DNA of 26,208 nucleotides from a virus: the IMG/VR virus record IMGVR_UViG_3300050821_009899, positions 1 through 26,208 of that record; one strand, 5' to 3'. This document shows positions 9,101 through 15,350 of this stretch, piece after piece. The notes beneath the pieces were generated by a model, which worked only from the letters and a program-made list of their open reading frames with translations, searched no databases and had not been told where the DNA came from. Each line of letters starts with the position of its first letter. Within the stretch, counting starts at the first letter, position 1. The translations under genes and the position numbers were made by a program.

Positions 9101-9808
9101 AGTCGTCGCGCTCTGTGCCGGCGATGCGGCAAGACCAGTCGCCTGTTGCGCGGCGGAGCCGGGAACGTTGGCGGCGATCGCCGCCGCATTCAGCGATAGA
9201 GTCGCCGCCGGGCAACCAAATCCCGGGTCGACCTGCTGGAATTGTGTGGTTCCTCCCATCCAGACGCCGGTCGGCGCCCGCGCACAGCCGCTATTCGGCA
9301 CGGTGAAGGGATAAAACCCGCTTGCGTAGTTGCTTCCTGTCGTCGCACTGCCGCCGACCTCGACGCTCGCTCCAGGGTTGAGCAACCATTGAACATTCGT
9401 AAGACCGAGGTACAGCCTCTGGTAAAAGAAATTCGGCTGCCCCGGAAGCGTGTTCGTGTTAAGAACACCGCCTATGAAGGGCACTTCCACGCTCTGCGAA
9501 TAGGCAAGGCTCGGATTGACCACCATCTCGAAATAATTAGCGAAGGAATTCGTCGCCGTCGGCGGAAACTGCGTTGACCCGGCTGTCCCGCCGTTGAGCT
9601 TCAAGCCGTTGTTGGTCGTGCCGATGCTCTGGTTCGGATTGAAATTCGACGAAACGAACGGAATGATCGTGGGTGGCGTGAGCATAGCAATAGCCGTGGC
9701 GCCGCCGCCGACGCCAAGCAGTGTCAAGATACCGGCGGCCATGGCAGGATGACGACCGATCGTCTCGACGAGCGAGAATGTTGCGAGGGATGTGAAAAAT
9801 CGTTTCAT
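3101..9808 (-). CDS. Giant fibre-like protein (2235 residues) with N-terminal membrane segment and esterase-like domain
   Basis: The protein starts MKRFFTSLATFSLV and has a hydrophobic segment at about residues 22-45 (AAGILTLLGVGGGATAIAML), so a membrane anchor or uncleaved export signal is likely. Residues 60-1150 are rich in Gly, Ser, Thr and Val. Short beta-type repeats recur: GSSGSPV three times and GTYTLS-like motifs at least four times, as in tail fibres and adhesins. From about 1195 a domain resembling sialate O-acetylesterases appears. GQGQADSM sits near residue 1204 where the family has GQSN. LSEAVSAFDQELTNAFGVPA matches the family's FSAVAYFF-RELQ segment. DGVH near 1645 matches the Asp-His motif. 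The nucleophile serine therefore seems replaced by glycine. The gene follows two other fibre-type genes, so I infer host-surface binding. Its function and place in the virion are unproven. Confidence 0.7.
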   Translation of the reverse strand: MKRFFTSLATFSLVETIGRHPAMAAGILTLLGVGGGATAIAMLTPPTIIPFVSSNFNPNQSIGTTNNGLKLNGGTAGSTQFPPTATNSFANYFEMVVNPSLAYSQSVEVPFIGGVLNTNTLPGQPNFFYQRLYLGLTNVQWLLNPGASVEVGGSATTGSNYASGFYPFTVPNSGCARAPTGVWMGGTTQFQQVDPGFGCPAATLSLNAAAIAANVPGSAAQQATGLAASPAQSATTCVSNSPVSGEMTVTVHLATAHEVTPGITYPLQGFNGTGFTGYNATYTALPGTTGSTLVGETTTGGGTCPTSPLDTSAHEGTALSGTGAAITFPAVSTTNPFGQGSTGITVSGGQHICGFLGEYGDDSSFPGAQFISMVDNNGNAVPGSPALVTLLNQGIGNVTGYVTTGAQPALTVTALNAYTITGATFNAMTGFATFTVSSNPGFVPGSEFTVSGLSSTGPGSFNLTYVAVSGTTSSSIVANPLSGPGGTPQGSSLPGSSTYASGGQMVSVLLPGAQIFGASTGAVIMPYGTASSSGTGGTGTYALSANQAGYAFTVSAVSGTTITVTGAPAQYIIPGTTFVLNSNTYTITGLGTGTGQAGTYTVNTSTGLATGTATATGAIGSSGSPVTIADYSLFYYNPAAASTPSGITVTPRTGSSIGDFIPVLGAGNTTVSGAVRTSWGGALGNFATLYGALPSQAGGAPSTSDLASICTKQTDIQAYAAAKSLKVNSLYRLNDPGIWGDSGDATITGYITNSSGTNATLNVVSTPYGSLGVTPSQPTANLTGVGLPVASPVTIPLTAAAGTTYAITPNTTAALGSSGSPVTFAVGAFKPALPIQSNTLKGYIDTTAGVSTLHVTSLDDGTAHSGFASFTGSLTSSFSASIASGTNQLVVTAPTSGNPVIGLGSSVSIPGGTPSTATVIGVGTASGLSGTYTLSATVTGAASSETMYGYGALPAPPTTLIVSGVTGELQQGMAVTDGGASLTGSPLLITGGSGTTWTVAGNYYQGFLADSTMTASLTTLVPGEYIQNAAITNPVKVVAYGSGAIGGVGHYTLSGSPNSTNAVGSSGSPVVLTGTTITDGGAIAPGPALTISDLGPAITFPLTNVSANTGTLRFTGTYSTGTLGGTPSGIQVLVSNSANGPPLAGCTPCNWGALTASISGGAWSGTIAGIPGGGPYFVSVRAANGTAYATLPNSIKVGFVYALYGQGQADSMQGAQSGSYTSYFSGLWGFAGWTSSFSSLEHYMQGPPITANFVPGEAFADAGDRFGVQSGGAPLSEAVSAFDQELTNAFGVPASFLSATRDGVGIGLVTLGNAVQTQTIGAGNGSTLIWCSASTFCPSAGVSPAGPLVFGAASLTGGWFTGSVSGSTLTATTRIGGALEPGMVLSTPNAPTLVMCLTGCSSGMAFGGSTWLLSSAADSGATGAMRADPVGGAPWPNLNIQVNGASVYAWAGFGWSLVKPGTFTVSVNGAVVCQDTGVFAYNNTGGNCIGAGVSGFVNYQTGDYQINFTTAPPSNAAIVASWTNIVSPETISSASLNKPQNIDFFGDGTCQSGADSALFCKAPGGVNGHIYSGEGTDKTYMMNSGAAVNQGYQFGGLGYSQMISWLYGTKFPALVPGASPSVPFITTGQWRIEGPQEFTNPVLALDGVHDQWTQDIATKSTFSGTVTSSVLTLTANAVGPMWEGEVVGCAPVMTNCGIRPLSGVYITSLASGAWGASGSTYNLAGSPPNVATAAAMQNPVYYSGSGPAFYAGTLNDVIVQSQGLSGTTGRNPHTSNGFTGGRRATSRWAAMIYGANGGNATDPKVDRVKADAVGCDTAALAAPCFDIGTTYQSSFATATWSGNTVTIPGGLAAHALPFVVGQAFSCSGCNSNLVITSLSVPPTESTAIGAGEVGQIFTFTANNASGQAIGGSGSGAVAGGCSGTSGTGSNCIDVAIAINVNGTFGASAAIDTCGAGNLNGNAPNYAVPNGKCQGNGIGEIVRAFRIGTNQLMYGNGSIVVSPGSVFDDGVDMANGAFNQSVAFTCNIVAAKVARCVKAPAYSGGALTGVGQWGSGATYISYGDLTIVTGRIASLLGYVGGQSFPFTAGSGYTNGTYSGIAAICTTIQSGGTAPRFDVIVTGGSIVDVYPSSQTTGNSPAGLGVGSTCTVPLTTVTCTGGSCGGAIATIPLAPVEGFGGIGTYNTDSNTMGMFLYDNSGEPGNPLNQFFTNGQGGYFEPGLPLRPFGLFQGVVVSG
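6591..7955 (-). repeat. GSSGSPV repeats within the giant fibre gene
   Basis: The heptapeptide GSSGSPV occurs three times in the coding direction: at about 7955-7926, about 7370-7335 and about 6628-6591. Each is preceded by a small residue pair (AI, AL, AV) and followed by a short beta-like stretch. The spacings of about 590 and 740 bases suggest diverged copies of larger beta-domains rather than a simple tandem repeat. Confidence 0.55.
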
Positions 9809-9823
9809 TGTGTCTCGGAAGCT

Positions 9824-10978
9824 TTAGAATTGAGTATATGCAAGGCTGCCGCTGACCTGGACCGTCGCGGAATTAACTGCGCAGAGCGCGTTGCCCGCGG
9901 GGACGACAAGGACAGGGCCGAGACCGCTGCCCTTTGCAGCGCCAAACTGCGCCACAAGGCCGTAAGGGCCAGTCAGCGCCGTGGTCCCGGCGACGCAATT
10001 CGTTCCGGTCCCATACTCAAAGGTGAAATTTGTTGTCCCGGCCGCGATCACGTCCCAGGCTGTGACATAGATCGCCTTGCCGCTGACAGCAGCTACAAGC
10101 TGCGTGGTGGTGGCGGTCGAGAGGTTGATCGGAAGCGAGGCGCCGGCCTGGATGATGCTCGTGAGACTTCCGCCGGTGTTGGCGCTGTTGGTGGGCATCG
10201 GCACGCCGCCCGTGACGCCCTGCACGGCCTGGGCGCTGGTTGCACTCGCGCCGGCTGCGGTCACTTCCTGATTGGCGGCTGTGGCGGCGCCGGTGGGCAG
10301 AGCGGAGGAAAGAACGTTGGCGTTGACGCCGAGCACGTTCAGACCTGTCGGCGCCGAGCCCCATGCAGAGCCGGATGCGCCGACCATGTTGCCCCCGCCG
10401 ATCAGCATGCCGTTGTAAGTCGCCGAGCCGGGAGCGGGGGAGCCGGTCGACTCGACGGAGGCGTTTGAGCCTCCACCGCCGCCTCCGCCACCACCTCCGC
10501 CCGCGCCGGTCGGCAAGCCCGCGCCGCCGGATATGTTCAGCGAGGTCGTTCCCGCTGTCTCAATCGCGGCAAGGAAACTGTTCGGGTTTACGGTGAACGC
10601 CATCCAGCCGCCTACCGGAATGACGTCGTTGCCCACTGTCGCGGTGACGCTCGAATTGCCAATCGTCACATAGGCTGGGTTAGCACCCGTATTGTAGATG
10701 ATCACAACTGTTCCGCTCGGAAGCGGCACGCGCGACGATGTCGGCCCGACGGCGAGCTGTGCGTAGGCGGGCGTCGGTTGAAAGCCGCCAACCGTGGAGT
10801 TGAACGAGCCGGTAACGACGCCGGGATTCGACGACGTGAACAGCGGCCCGACGCCAGGTCTAATGGGCACAACGCCGCGGACGTAAGTGCCGCCGGAGTC
10901 CTGATAGGTTTGCGCGCCCGCAGGCACGCCAAACAACAGGCCAGCCGCTCCCGCGGCGCCCAGAAGAATGCGCTTCAT
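9824..10978 (-). CDS. Signal-peptide-bearing phage-locus protein with polyglycine linker
   Basis: The product has 384 residues and no named family that I recognise. The N-terminus MKRILLGAAGAAGLLFGVPA followed by GAQ is a classical signal peptide with an AGA cleavage site. Residues about 24-155 form a beta-rich domain containing VVIIYNTGANPAYVTIGN, which resembles a small jelly-roll or decoration-type fold. A run of 11 glycines follows at about residue 160. The rest is alanine-, serine- and threonine-rich, ending in a second beta-rich domain with two cysteines (TGTNCVAG and NALCAVN). A spacer of 15 bases separates it from the giant fibre gene and 29 bases from the upstream fibre gene; AGGGGTCGG precedes its ATG. 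Position suggests a fibre or host-contact role. The export signal is odd for a virion part, so it could instead act on the host envelope. Confidence 0.7.
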   Translation of the reverse strand: MKRILLGAAGAAGLLFGVPAGAQTYQDSGGTYVRGVVPIRPGVGPLFTSSNPGVVTGSFNSTVGGFQPTPAYAQLAVGPTSSRVPLPSGTVVIIYNTGANPAYVTIGNSSVTATVGNDVIPVGGWMAFTVNPNSFLAAIETAGTTSLNISGGAGLPTGAGGGGGGGGGGGSNASVESTGSPAPGSATYNGMLIGGGNMVGASGSAWGSAPTGLNVLGVNANVLSSALPTGAATAANQEVTAAGASATSAQAVQGVTGGVPMPTNSANTGGSLTSIIQAGASLPINLSTATTTQLVAAVSGKAIYVTAWDVIAAGTTNFTFEYGTGTNCVAGTTALTGPYGLVAQFGAAKGSGLGPVLVVPAGNALCAVNSATVQVSGSLAYTQF

Positions 10979-11007
10979 TTCCGACCCCTATTGGAAAGAG
11001 AAAGCCG

Positions 11008-11862
11008 CTACGCGGCGGAAGGATTCGCGAGAAGGATGGAAATCGATAACCTAACCTGGCCGCCAGTAAACGAACCGCCAGCCGCGGTGATGATGATCGT
11101 CGTGTTCGTGTAGAAGGCTGTCGGACCGATCAGGCCGAAATTTGATGACCCGGCCGGGACCGAGAGCAGCGAACCGAACTGCGAAAGGTTCCCAGATACT
11201 CCGATCTCATACGATGTGGCGCCAGTAATTGCCGTTAGGACACGAGCGCCGACCGCCAGGACGATGCAGTTTGCCGGGATCGGTACCGAAGCGTTCGTGG
11301 AAGCGCCCGAGAGGGGAACCGTCTGTTCGAGCACTTGCATCTGGATCGAGGCGCCATGCGCCGCCGCGGCCAGGTTGACCGTCGCCGGCATAAAACCCTG
11401 GCCGGTAATCGTCCACGCGCCGACGCCATTGCTCTCAATCTCGATATAGCCGTAAGCCTCGTTCACGACCGCCGAAATGGCGCCGTCGATATCATCAGTT
11501 CCGGCGGCGTTGACGGTGAGCGTCTTGGTGACCGAACAGGAGCCGCTTTCATCGATGATCAGAAGCTGTGTCCCGGTCGGATAGGCGCTAGCGGCCGGCA
11601 GCGTGATGACGCGCGCGGCCGTGAGCGCGGTGTAGGCGACCATGCGATCGGTAAATAAAGCCGTGTAGGCGACGTCAGAGACGGCCGTGCGCGTGTTGGT
11701 GATGACCTCGGCGAGTTTTGCATGCGGCGCGCCGCCGACCGTTACGCCATCGTTGAGGACGAGCCGATTGTTGGTCGTGTCGGCAACGACCTCCCCAGCC
11801 GCACCGGTGAAGCCGGCGACCTGGGATACAGTACCGCGACGAAGTTGAAGCTGCTCGCTCAA
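11008..11862 (-). CDS. Tail fibre protein with Mtd-type N-terminal domain
   Basis: The product has 284 residues from a TTG start at 11862, which overlaps the TGA of the tip gene (TTGA). The first 50 residues read LQLRRGTVSQVAGFTGAAGE then LVLNDGVTVGGAPHAKLAEV. This pattern is typical of the N-terminal attachment domain of major tropism determinant and related phage fibres. The middle contains ARVITLPAASAYPTGTQLLI, which recalls repeats in other fibre proteins. The C-terminal 120 residues are beta-rich (VPLSGASTNASVPIPANCIV, then AITGATSYEIGV) and probably form the receptor-facing part. The N-terminal domain presumably anchors the fibre to the baseplate built by the preceding tip protein. No C-type lectin variable region is visible, so a tropism-switching role is not supported. 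Confidence 0.75.
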   Translation of the reverse strand: MSEQLQLRRGTVSQVAGFTGAAGEVVADTTNNRLVLNDGVTVGGAPHAKLAEVITNTRTAVSDVAYTALFTDRMVAYTALTAARVITLPAASAYPTGTQLLIIDESGSCSVTKTLTVNAAGTDDIDGAISAVVNEAYGYIEIESNGVGAWTITGQGFMPATVNLAAAAHGASIQMQVLEQTVPLSGASTNASVPIPANCIVLAVGARVLTAITGATSYEIGVSGNLSQFGSLLSVPAGSSNFGLIGPTAFYTNTTIIITAAGGSFTGGQVRLSISILLANPSAA

Positions 11863-14465
11863 GGAACCGTCCCTAGATTGATGACGTCGATCAGGGCGTC
11901 ATTGGTGGAGCCAAAATCATCCGACACCGTCACAGCGCCAGTCGTTAGACCAAGATCGGTAGAGCCGATCAGCAGCTGTGCCGCGATCGGATGCGGGTTC
12001 AAAACGGCAACGGCGCCAAGATCGACGGTGTCGATAACCGAGGCTGTGACGAGCCCGAAATCGTCGGCCACAGTCGGCGCATCGTTCACCTGCCCCAAAT
12101 CAAGCGGAAAGCCCGCCTCGAGCTGCAGGGCGATCGGATGCGCCGGTGGCGTCGGTGGGGTATTCGGCGGCGACGAGACGACCACCGTCGAAGCGAATTG
12201 AGGCGTGAAGCTGTAGACCGCCACGGTCGACAGATCCTCGGCGCCACCGCCGAAGACGTTGAACGACTGGAATTTGAAATAGATCGTCTTGCCGATGAAA
12301 TTCGCCGGCACGTTATATTTGACGATCGCGCCGTCGATGCGAAAGAACTGCGCGCCGGAAGAATGGCTGGCACCGACCGAACCGCTCAGCGCGCGCGCCA
12401 GTCCGGTCAGATTGTAAGCCGGGGCGCTGCTGGTGAGCGTCGCTGCCTCGTAGGCGATCAGTTCGCTGTCGATCAGTGTCAGCGTCGCGCCGGCCTGCGC
12501 CGCCGCCTGACTGGTGCCAGTCAACGGGCTAGAGCCCTGCTCGCAACTCTCGGACAGGTTGACCGCAAGCGTATCGACCGAATCCCACCCGGCCGCGGCG
12601 GCCAGGCTCGCGGTCAGGAGCCCCTGGCGCATCGGCGCCGTGATGACCGCGATCTGAGAATAGGTGACGTTATCCGTCGAAATGTAGACGTTCGCGCCGC
12701 CCCATTGGTTGCCACCCCCGCCATTGATCCCCGACGCGCCGACCCATATCTGCGCGACGCCGCCCGTTCCGGACGGAGGCGGCTCGTAGATCAGCGGCGG
12801 GTTGATCGAAACGGCCGGGACACCCCAATTCGGCTGAAAGCCGCCCGCAGAAGCGTTCGGATTGAAGGCCGGGTTCGAGACGCCCGTCACCAACTCCTCG
12901 CATGTGCAGGACAGCAGGCCCTTGTCGTCCTCCTCGATCTCGATGATCCTAACCGGATAGTTCGACAGCCCCAGGTTCGCGTCCGTGATCGTGACGATGT
13001 CCATGGGATCGAGCAGGCAATATTCCCAGGACAGCTTGAACGTGAACTTGGTTCGGACATAGAGCGCGCGCTGCAAGATCGTCTGCGCGATCGCCGGCCC
13101 CATTACGAATTCGTCGCAGATCTCGTGAGCTTGAACGGTTGAGCCGACGCGTGGGCCGAAAATCTCGATCTGGCTTTGGTCGCGTGCCTCGACCGGAAGA
13201 GCGGAATATTGGTTCCCGCGTGACAAGACTTCGACGCGCTGGATCGTCGGCAACGAGAAGACGTCGACCCTTTCGACCTGGACCGGATCCTTGTTGCCCT
13301 TCTCGTCGACAAAGTCTGTGTCGCTCAGCGCGTATGCCGGGGTCAGATTTGGCGTGAAGTTGCCGGCAGAACCGGCAGTGTACGTGATGACGATCGGCTT
13401 CCCTTGATCCGCCTGCCCGAAGACGTAGGTGCCAGAAGGGAACATCCCGTATTGGCCCGCGACGGTGGGCTCCGCTGCCCCGATGAACGTGAGCGGGATG
13501 TTGACAAAGGCATAAACGACGCCGCCATCTGAAACGAACTGACTTGCAGGCGCGACCGTCACCAGCGCCGGGAGCGACCCGCCGGACGATACCGGAATCG
13601 GGACCGGGATCGATAATTCCGTGCTATAAGTCTGCACCTGTCCCGCGGAGATCGCCGTGTCCCCATAGGGGATGAATTTAAGCAGGCCGCCACTCCAAAC
13701 TGCGGCCGTCGAGAAGATCTGCAGCCACCGTGTCAGGATGCTTGATGCCTGTTCCTGGCTGACCAGAGCAGGCGAAAACGCATAGCCCATGGCGATGCAA
13801 TAGGCCTGAAAGGAATCCGGGTTCGTAAACAACGAGCCAGAATCGATCGACGCCGGATCGAAGCCGCAGCCATATTGCGCGTTGATCAAAAAATCCTGGA
13901 TGACCAGCGCCGGGTCGGCGTCGATGCCATTGACGCCGGTGCCGGCCAGAGGGCCATAGACCTCGACGTTATGATTGCCTATCGAGGCGCTGTCGCCGAG
14001 ATTGTATCCGCCGCCCCAGAGGTAGGCCGTGCCCTGATAAGCGAGGGCGTTGAAAGGGTAGGTTGCCGCGAGATACGGCCAGACCTCTTGCGGTGTCGAT
14101 CCTGGAAACGATCCGAGCCCCAACTCGAGCTGGACATAGACCCCGAGGTCTTTCCAGATGAACCCGATCCCGGTCCCGATCTCGCCTTTTGGTGTTAGCG
14201 GCCCTTCGCAGAGCGCCATGATCAAATCAGCGGTGTAGGTGTAATCGGCCCCGGCCGCGCTGGCACCGCCGAAGAGACCCCCTTTGCCGCCGATCCCCTT
14301 GCCGTTACCGCCCGGGACCGCCTTGAAATTTGCATACCAGATCAGGTTCGGCGCGATCTTGTTCTGACCCCATACGATCGGGATTGGCAGCGTCGAAGTC
14401 GACGTCTGGACCTGGAGCGCGGTGTAATCTGGTTTGGCGTTGTCGCTGCGGCGGAGGAAGGCCAT
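11859..14465 (-). CDS. Tail tip / baseplate hub protein, GTA gp15 C-terminal-like (phage-tail_3)
   Basis: The product has 868 residues. The N-terminus (YTALQVQTSTSTLPIPIVWG, then GADYTYTADLIMALCEGP) is typical of host-specificity tip proteins related to lambda gpJ and the C-terminal part of GTA gp15. Residues about 380-560 contain the conserved hub region, with VERVDVFSLPTIQRVEVLSR and FKLSWEYCLLDPMDIVTITD. Residues about 303-364 carry an inserted beta module also found in the tail tube and connector. Residues about 575-740 look fibronectin-like. The last 93 residues are two copies of a 44-49 residue repeat. Unlike GTA gp15, it has no TIM barrel, which sits in another gene here. It lies after the NlpC peptidase, as in GTAs, and its stop overlaps the fibre start. 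Confidence 0.88.
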   Translation of the reverse strand: MAFLRRSDNAKPDYTALQVQTSTSTLPIPIVWGQNKIAPNLIWYANFKAVPGGNGKGIGGKGGLFGGASAAGADYTYTADLIMALCEGPLTPKGEIGTGIGFIWKDLGVYVQLELGLGSFPGSTPQEVWPYLAATYPFNALAYQGTAYLWGGGYNLGDSASIGNHNVEVYGPLAGTGVNGIDADPALVIQDFLINAQYGCGFDPASIDSGSLFTNPDSFQAYCIAMGYAFSPALVSQEQASSILTRWLQIFSTAAVWSGGLLKFIPYGDTAISAGQVQTYSTELSIPVPIPVSSGGSLPALVTVAPASQFVSDGGVVYAFVNIPLTFIGAAEPTVAGQYGMFPSGTYVFGQADQGKPIVITYTAGSAGNFTPNLTPAYALSDTDFVDEKGNKDPVQVERVDVFSLPTIQRVEVLSRGNQYSALPVEARDQSQIEIFGPRVGSTVQAHEICDEFVMGPAIAQTILQRALYVRTKFTFKLSWEYCLLDPMDIVTITDANLGLSNYPVRIIEIEEDDKGLLSCTCEELVTGVSNPAFNPNASAGGFQPNWGVPAVSINPPLIYEPPPSGTGGVAQIWVGASGINGGGGNQWGGANVYISTDNVTYSQIAVITAPMRQGLLTASLAAAAGWDSVDTLAVNLSESCEQGSSPLTGTSQAAAQAGATLTLIDSELIAYEAATLTSSAPAYNLTGLARALSGSVGASHSSGAQFFRIDGAIVKYNVPANFIGKTIYFKFQSFNVFGGGAEDLSTVAVYSFTPQFASTVVVSSPPNTPPTPPAHPIALQLEAGFPLDLGQVNDAPTVADDFGLVTASVIDTVDLGAVAVLNPHPIAAQLLIGSTDLGLTTGAVTVSDDFGSTNDALIDVINLGTVP
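11862..12140 (-). repeat. Tandem duplication at the C-terminus of the tip protein
   Basis: Two adjacent units of 49 and 44 residues share the order HPIA-QL, then DLG, V-DDFG, then IDV/TV-LG-V. The first begins HPIALQLEAGFPLDLGQ and the second HPIAAQLLIGSTDLGL. The copies are clearly diverged. They may form repeated beta-blades where the fibre docks. Confidence 0.65.
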
Positions 14466-14581
14466 TACTTGCGCGCCGCGCCTTTCGTCTTCCTGGTCAG
14501 CTTTGGAGCCTTGGCCAGGAAGAGCGTCCGCGCCTCTCCGCGATCTTTGTCTGGTTTTCTCGACGAGTCAGCATTCCTCAC
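14465..14581 (-). CDS. Possible small basic peptide (38 residues)
   Basis: A GTG-started frame lies between the NlpC peptidase and tip genes. It starts inside the peptidase gene's last codons and ends TAATG, sharing bases with the tip start. The product would be VRNADSSRKPDKDRGEARTL followed by a lysine-rich end (APKLTRKTKGAARK). The coupled stop/start overlap and the filling of an otherwise empty 102-base gap favour a real gene. The weak ribosome site, the GTG start and the short length argue against it. No family is recognised. Its role may be only to carry ribosomes to the tip start. Confidence 0.35.
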   Translation of the reverse strand: MRNADSSRKPDKDRGEARTLFLAKAPKLTRKTKGAARK

Positions 14582-15032
14582 CCCAAATACTGGCGAACTT
14601 TGCCGTCTTCATGCGCGCCGAGAGCTCGGCGTTGTTCTGGATAATGTCCTCGACCACGCGTTTGGCCAGGGCGAAGGCGTGGATGATCGCAAGCGGAGCA
14701 ACGCGCGATACAATCCCGGCATGAGCGAAACAGCGGCCCATGCGAAAAACAACAATATCGCCCTCCAGTGGCGTCCGTACCTCGCGCGAGCGCGACAGTA
14801 GGAAGCCGAGATAGCGCTCTTCGTCACGATGCAGGAACCAGTCTTTGGTGTAGGGGCGAGGATCGAATTTCTCGACGACGCCGAGATCGCAATAGACGCG
14901 GACCAGAAGCATGGCGCAGTCGACGCCGTGACCCTTGACGTCGGCCGCATGGTGGTACGGTGTCTGGAGCCATGTGCGCGCCTCAGCGACCACCGCCGCG
15001 CGCTGCGCCCCCTCTCTCGATGGCCGCATCAA
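14568..15032 (-). CDS. NlpC/P60-family tail peptidase (GTA gp14-like)
   Basis: The product has 154 residues, the usual length for this tail-associated family. The papain-like NlpC/P60 core is visible. The catalytic cysteine is Cys39 in GVDCAMLLVRVY, the histidine is His104 in FAHAGIV, and His118 (IIHAF) is a candidate third residue. WLQTPYHHAA before the cysteine is the family's usual lead-in. In GTAs and related phages this enzyme sits at the tail tip and cuts peptidoglycan so that DNA can pass into the periplasm. The start ATG at 15032 overlaps the stop of the DUF6197-like gene (ATGA). It sits just before the tip gene, as in GTA clusters. It should not be taken for the phage endolysin. Confidence 0.9.
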   Translation of the reverse strand: MMRPSREGAQRAAVVAEARTWLQTPYHHAADVKGHGVDCAMLLVRVYCDLGVVEKFDPRPYTKDWFLHRDEERYLGFLLSRSREVRTPLEGDIVVFRMGRCFAHAGIVSRVAPLAIIHAFALAKRVVEDIIQNNAELSARMKTAKFASIWGEEC

Positions 15033-15343
15033 GCCGGCATCCCCGAAGCAATTTCGATCGCCTTGAGAATTGCGTCGCGAACCTTATCGCGAGTGGTAAG
15101 CTTGGAGTCGTTCCAGGCTTCGATGCTCCTCCATCCAATCACTTGACGAAGAAGTTCAGCCGCCGGCGAGCAAAGCCCTCCGGCAACGATCTGTATCGCA
15201 TAGCCGACGCAGACGCCGCCGAAGGCGTTCCTCGCCGTTATTTGACACCAGCCATGCTCTTCGAGATAGGCGAGCGTTCTGCGCAAACCCGCGGCGGTTT
15301 CATTCCCAACGACAATCAGGTCGGACGGAAAGACGTGCTTCAT
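15029..15343 (-). CDS. DUF6197-like small protein
   Basis: The frame is open to 15460, but the upstream part overlaps the preceding gene and reads as basic shadow. I chose ATG at 15343, eight bases after that gene's stop, giving 104 residues starting MKHVFPSDL. The core EEHGWCQITARNAFGGVCVG followed by YAIQI, with paired cysteines and a GWC motif, resembles DUF6197 proteins found in phages of several bacterial groups. Their function is not known. The end overlaps the NlpC start by ATGA, so the two are translationally coupled. This gene is extra compared with the standard GTA order, where the DUF2163 and NlpC genes are adjacent. The family assignment is made from memory and is tentative, while the gene itself is well supported. 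Confidence 0.7.
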   Translation of the reverse strand: MKHVFPSDLIVVGNETAAGLRRTLAYLEEHGWCQITARNAFGGVCVGYAIQIVAGGLCSPAAELLRQVIGWRSIEAWNDSKLTTRDKVRDAILKAIEIASGMPA

Positions 15344-15350
15344 CGCGCCC

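Noticed and set aside
10480-10505. Repeated CCGCC units as a DNA repeat or CRISPR-like element
   Set aside because: They simply encode the polyglycine linker of the 384-residue protein; no spacer structure exists here or elsewhere in the window.
11008-11862. Diversity-generating retroelement suggested by the Mtd-type fibre
   Set aside because: No reverse transcriptase, template repeat or C-type lectin variable end is visible; only the N-terminal attachment domain is shared.
11991-13142. Plus-strand open frame of 383 codons
   Set aside because: It is antisense to the well-supported tip protein and has shadow composition (Arg- and Asp-rich).
14568-15032. NlpC/P60 protein as the phage endolysin
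   Set aside because: Length, motif order and position before the tip gene match the tail-associated peptidase of GTA-like phages.
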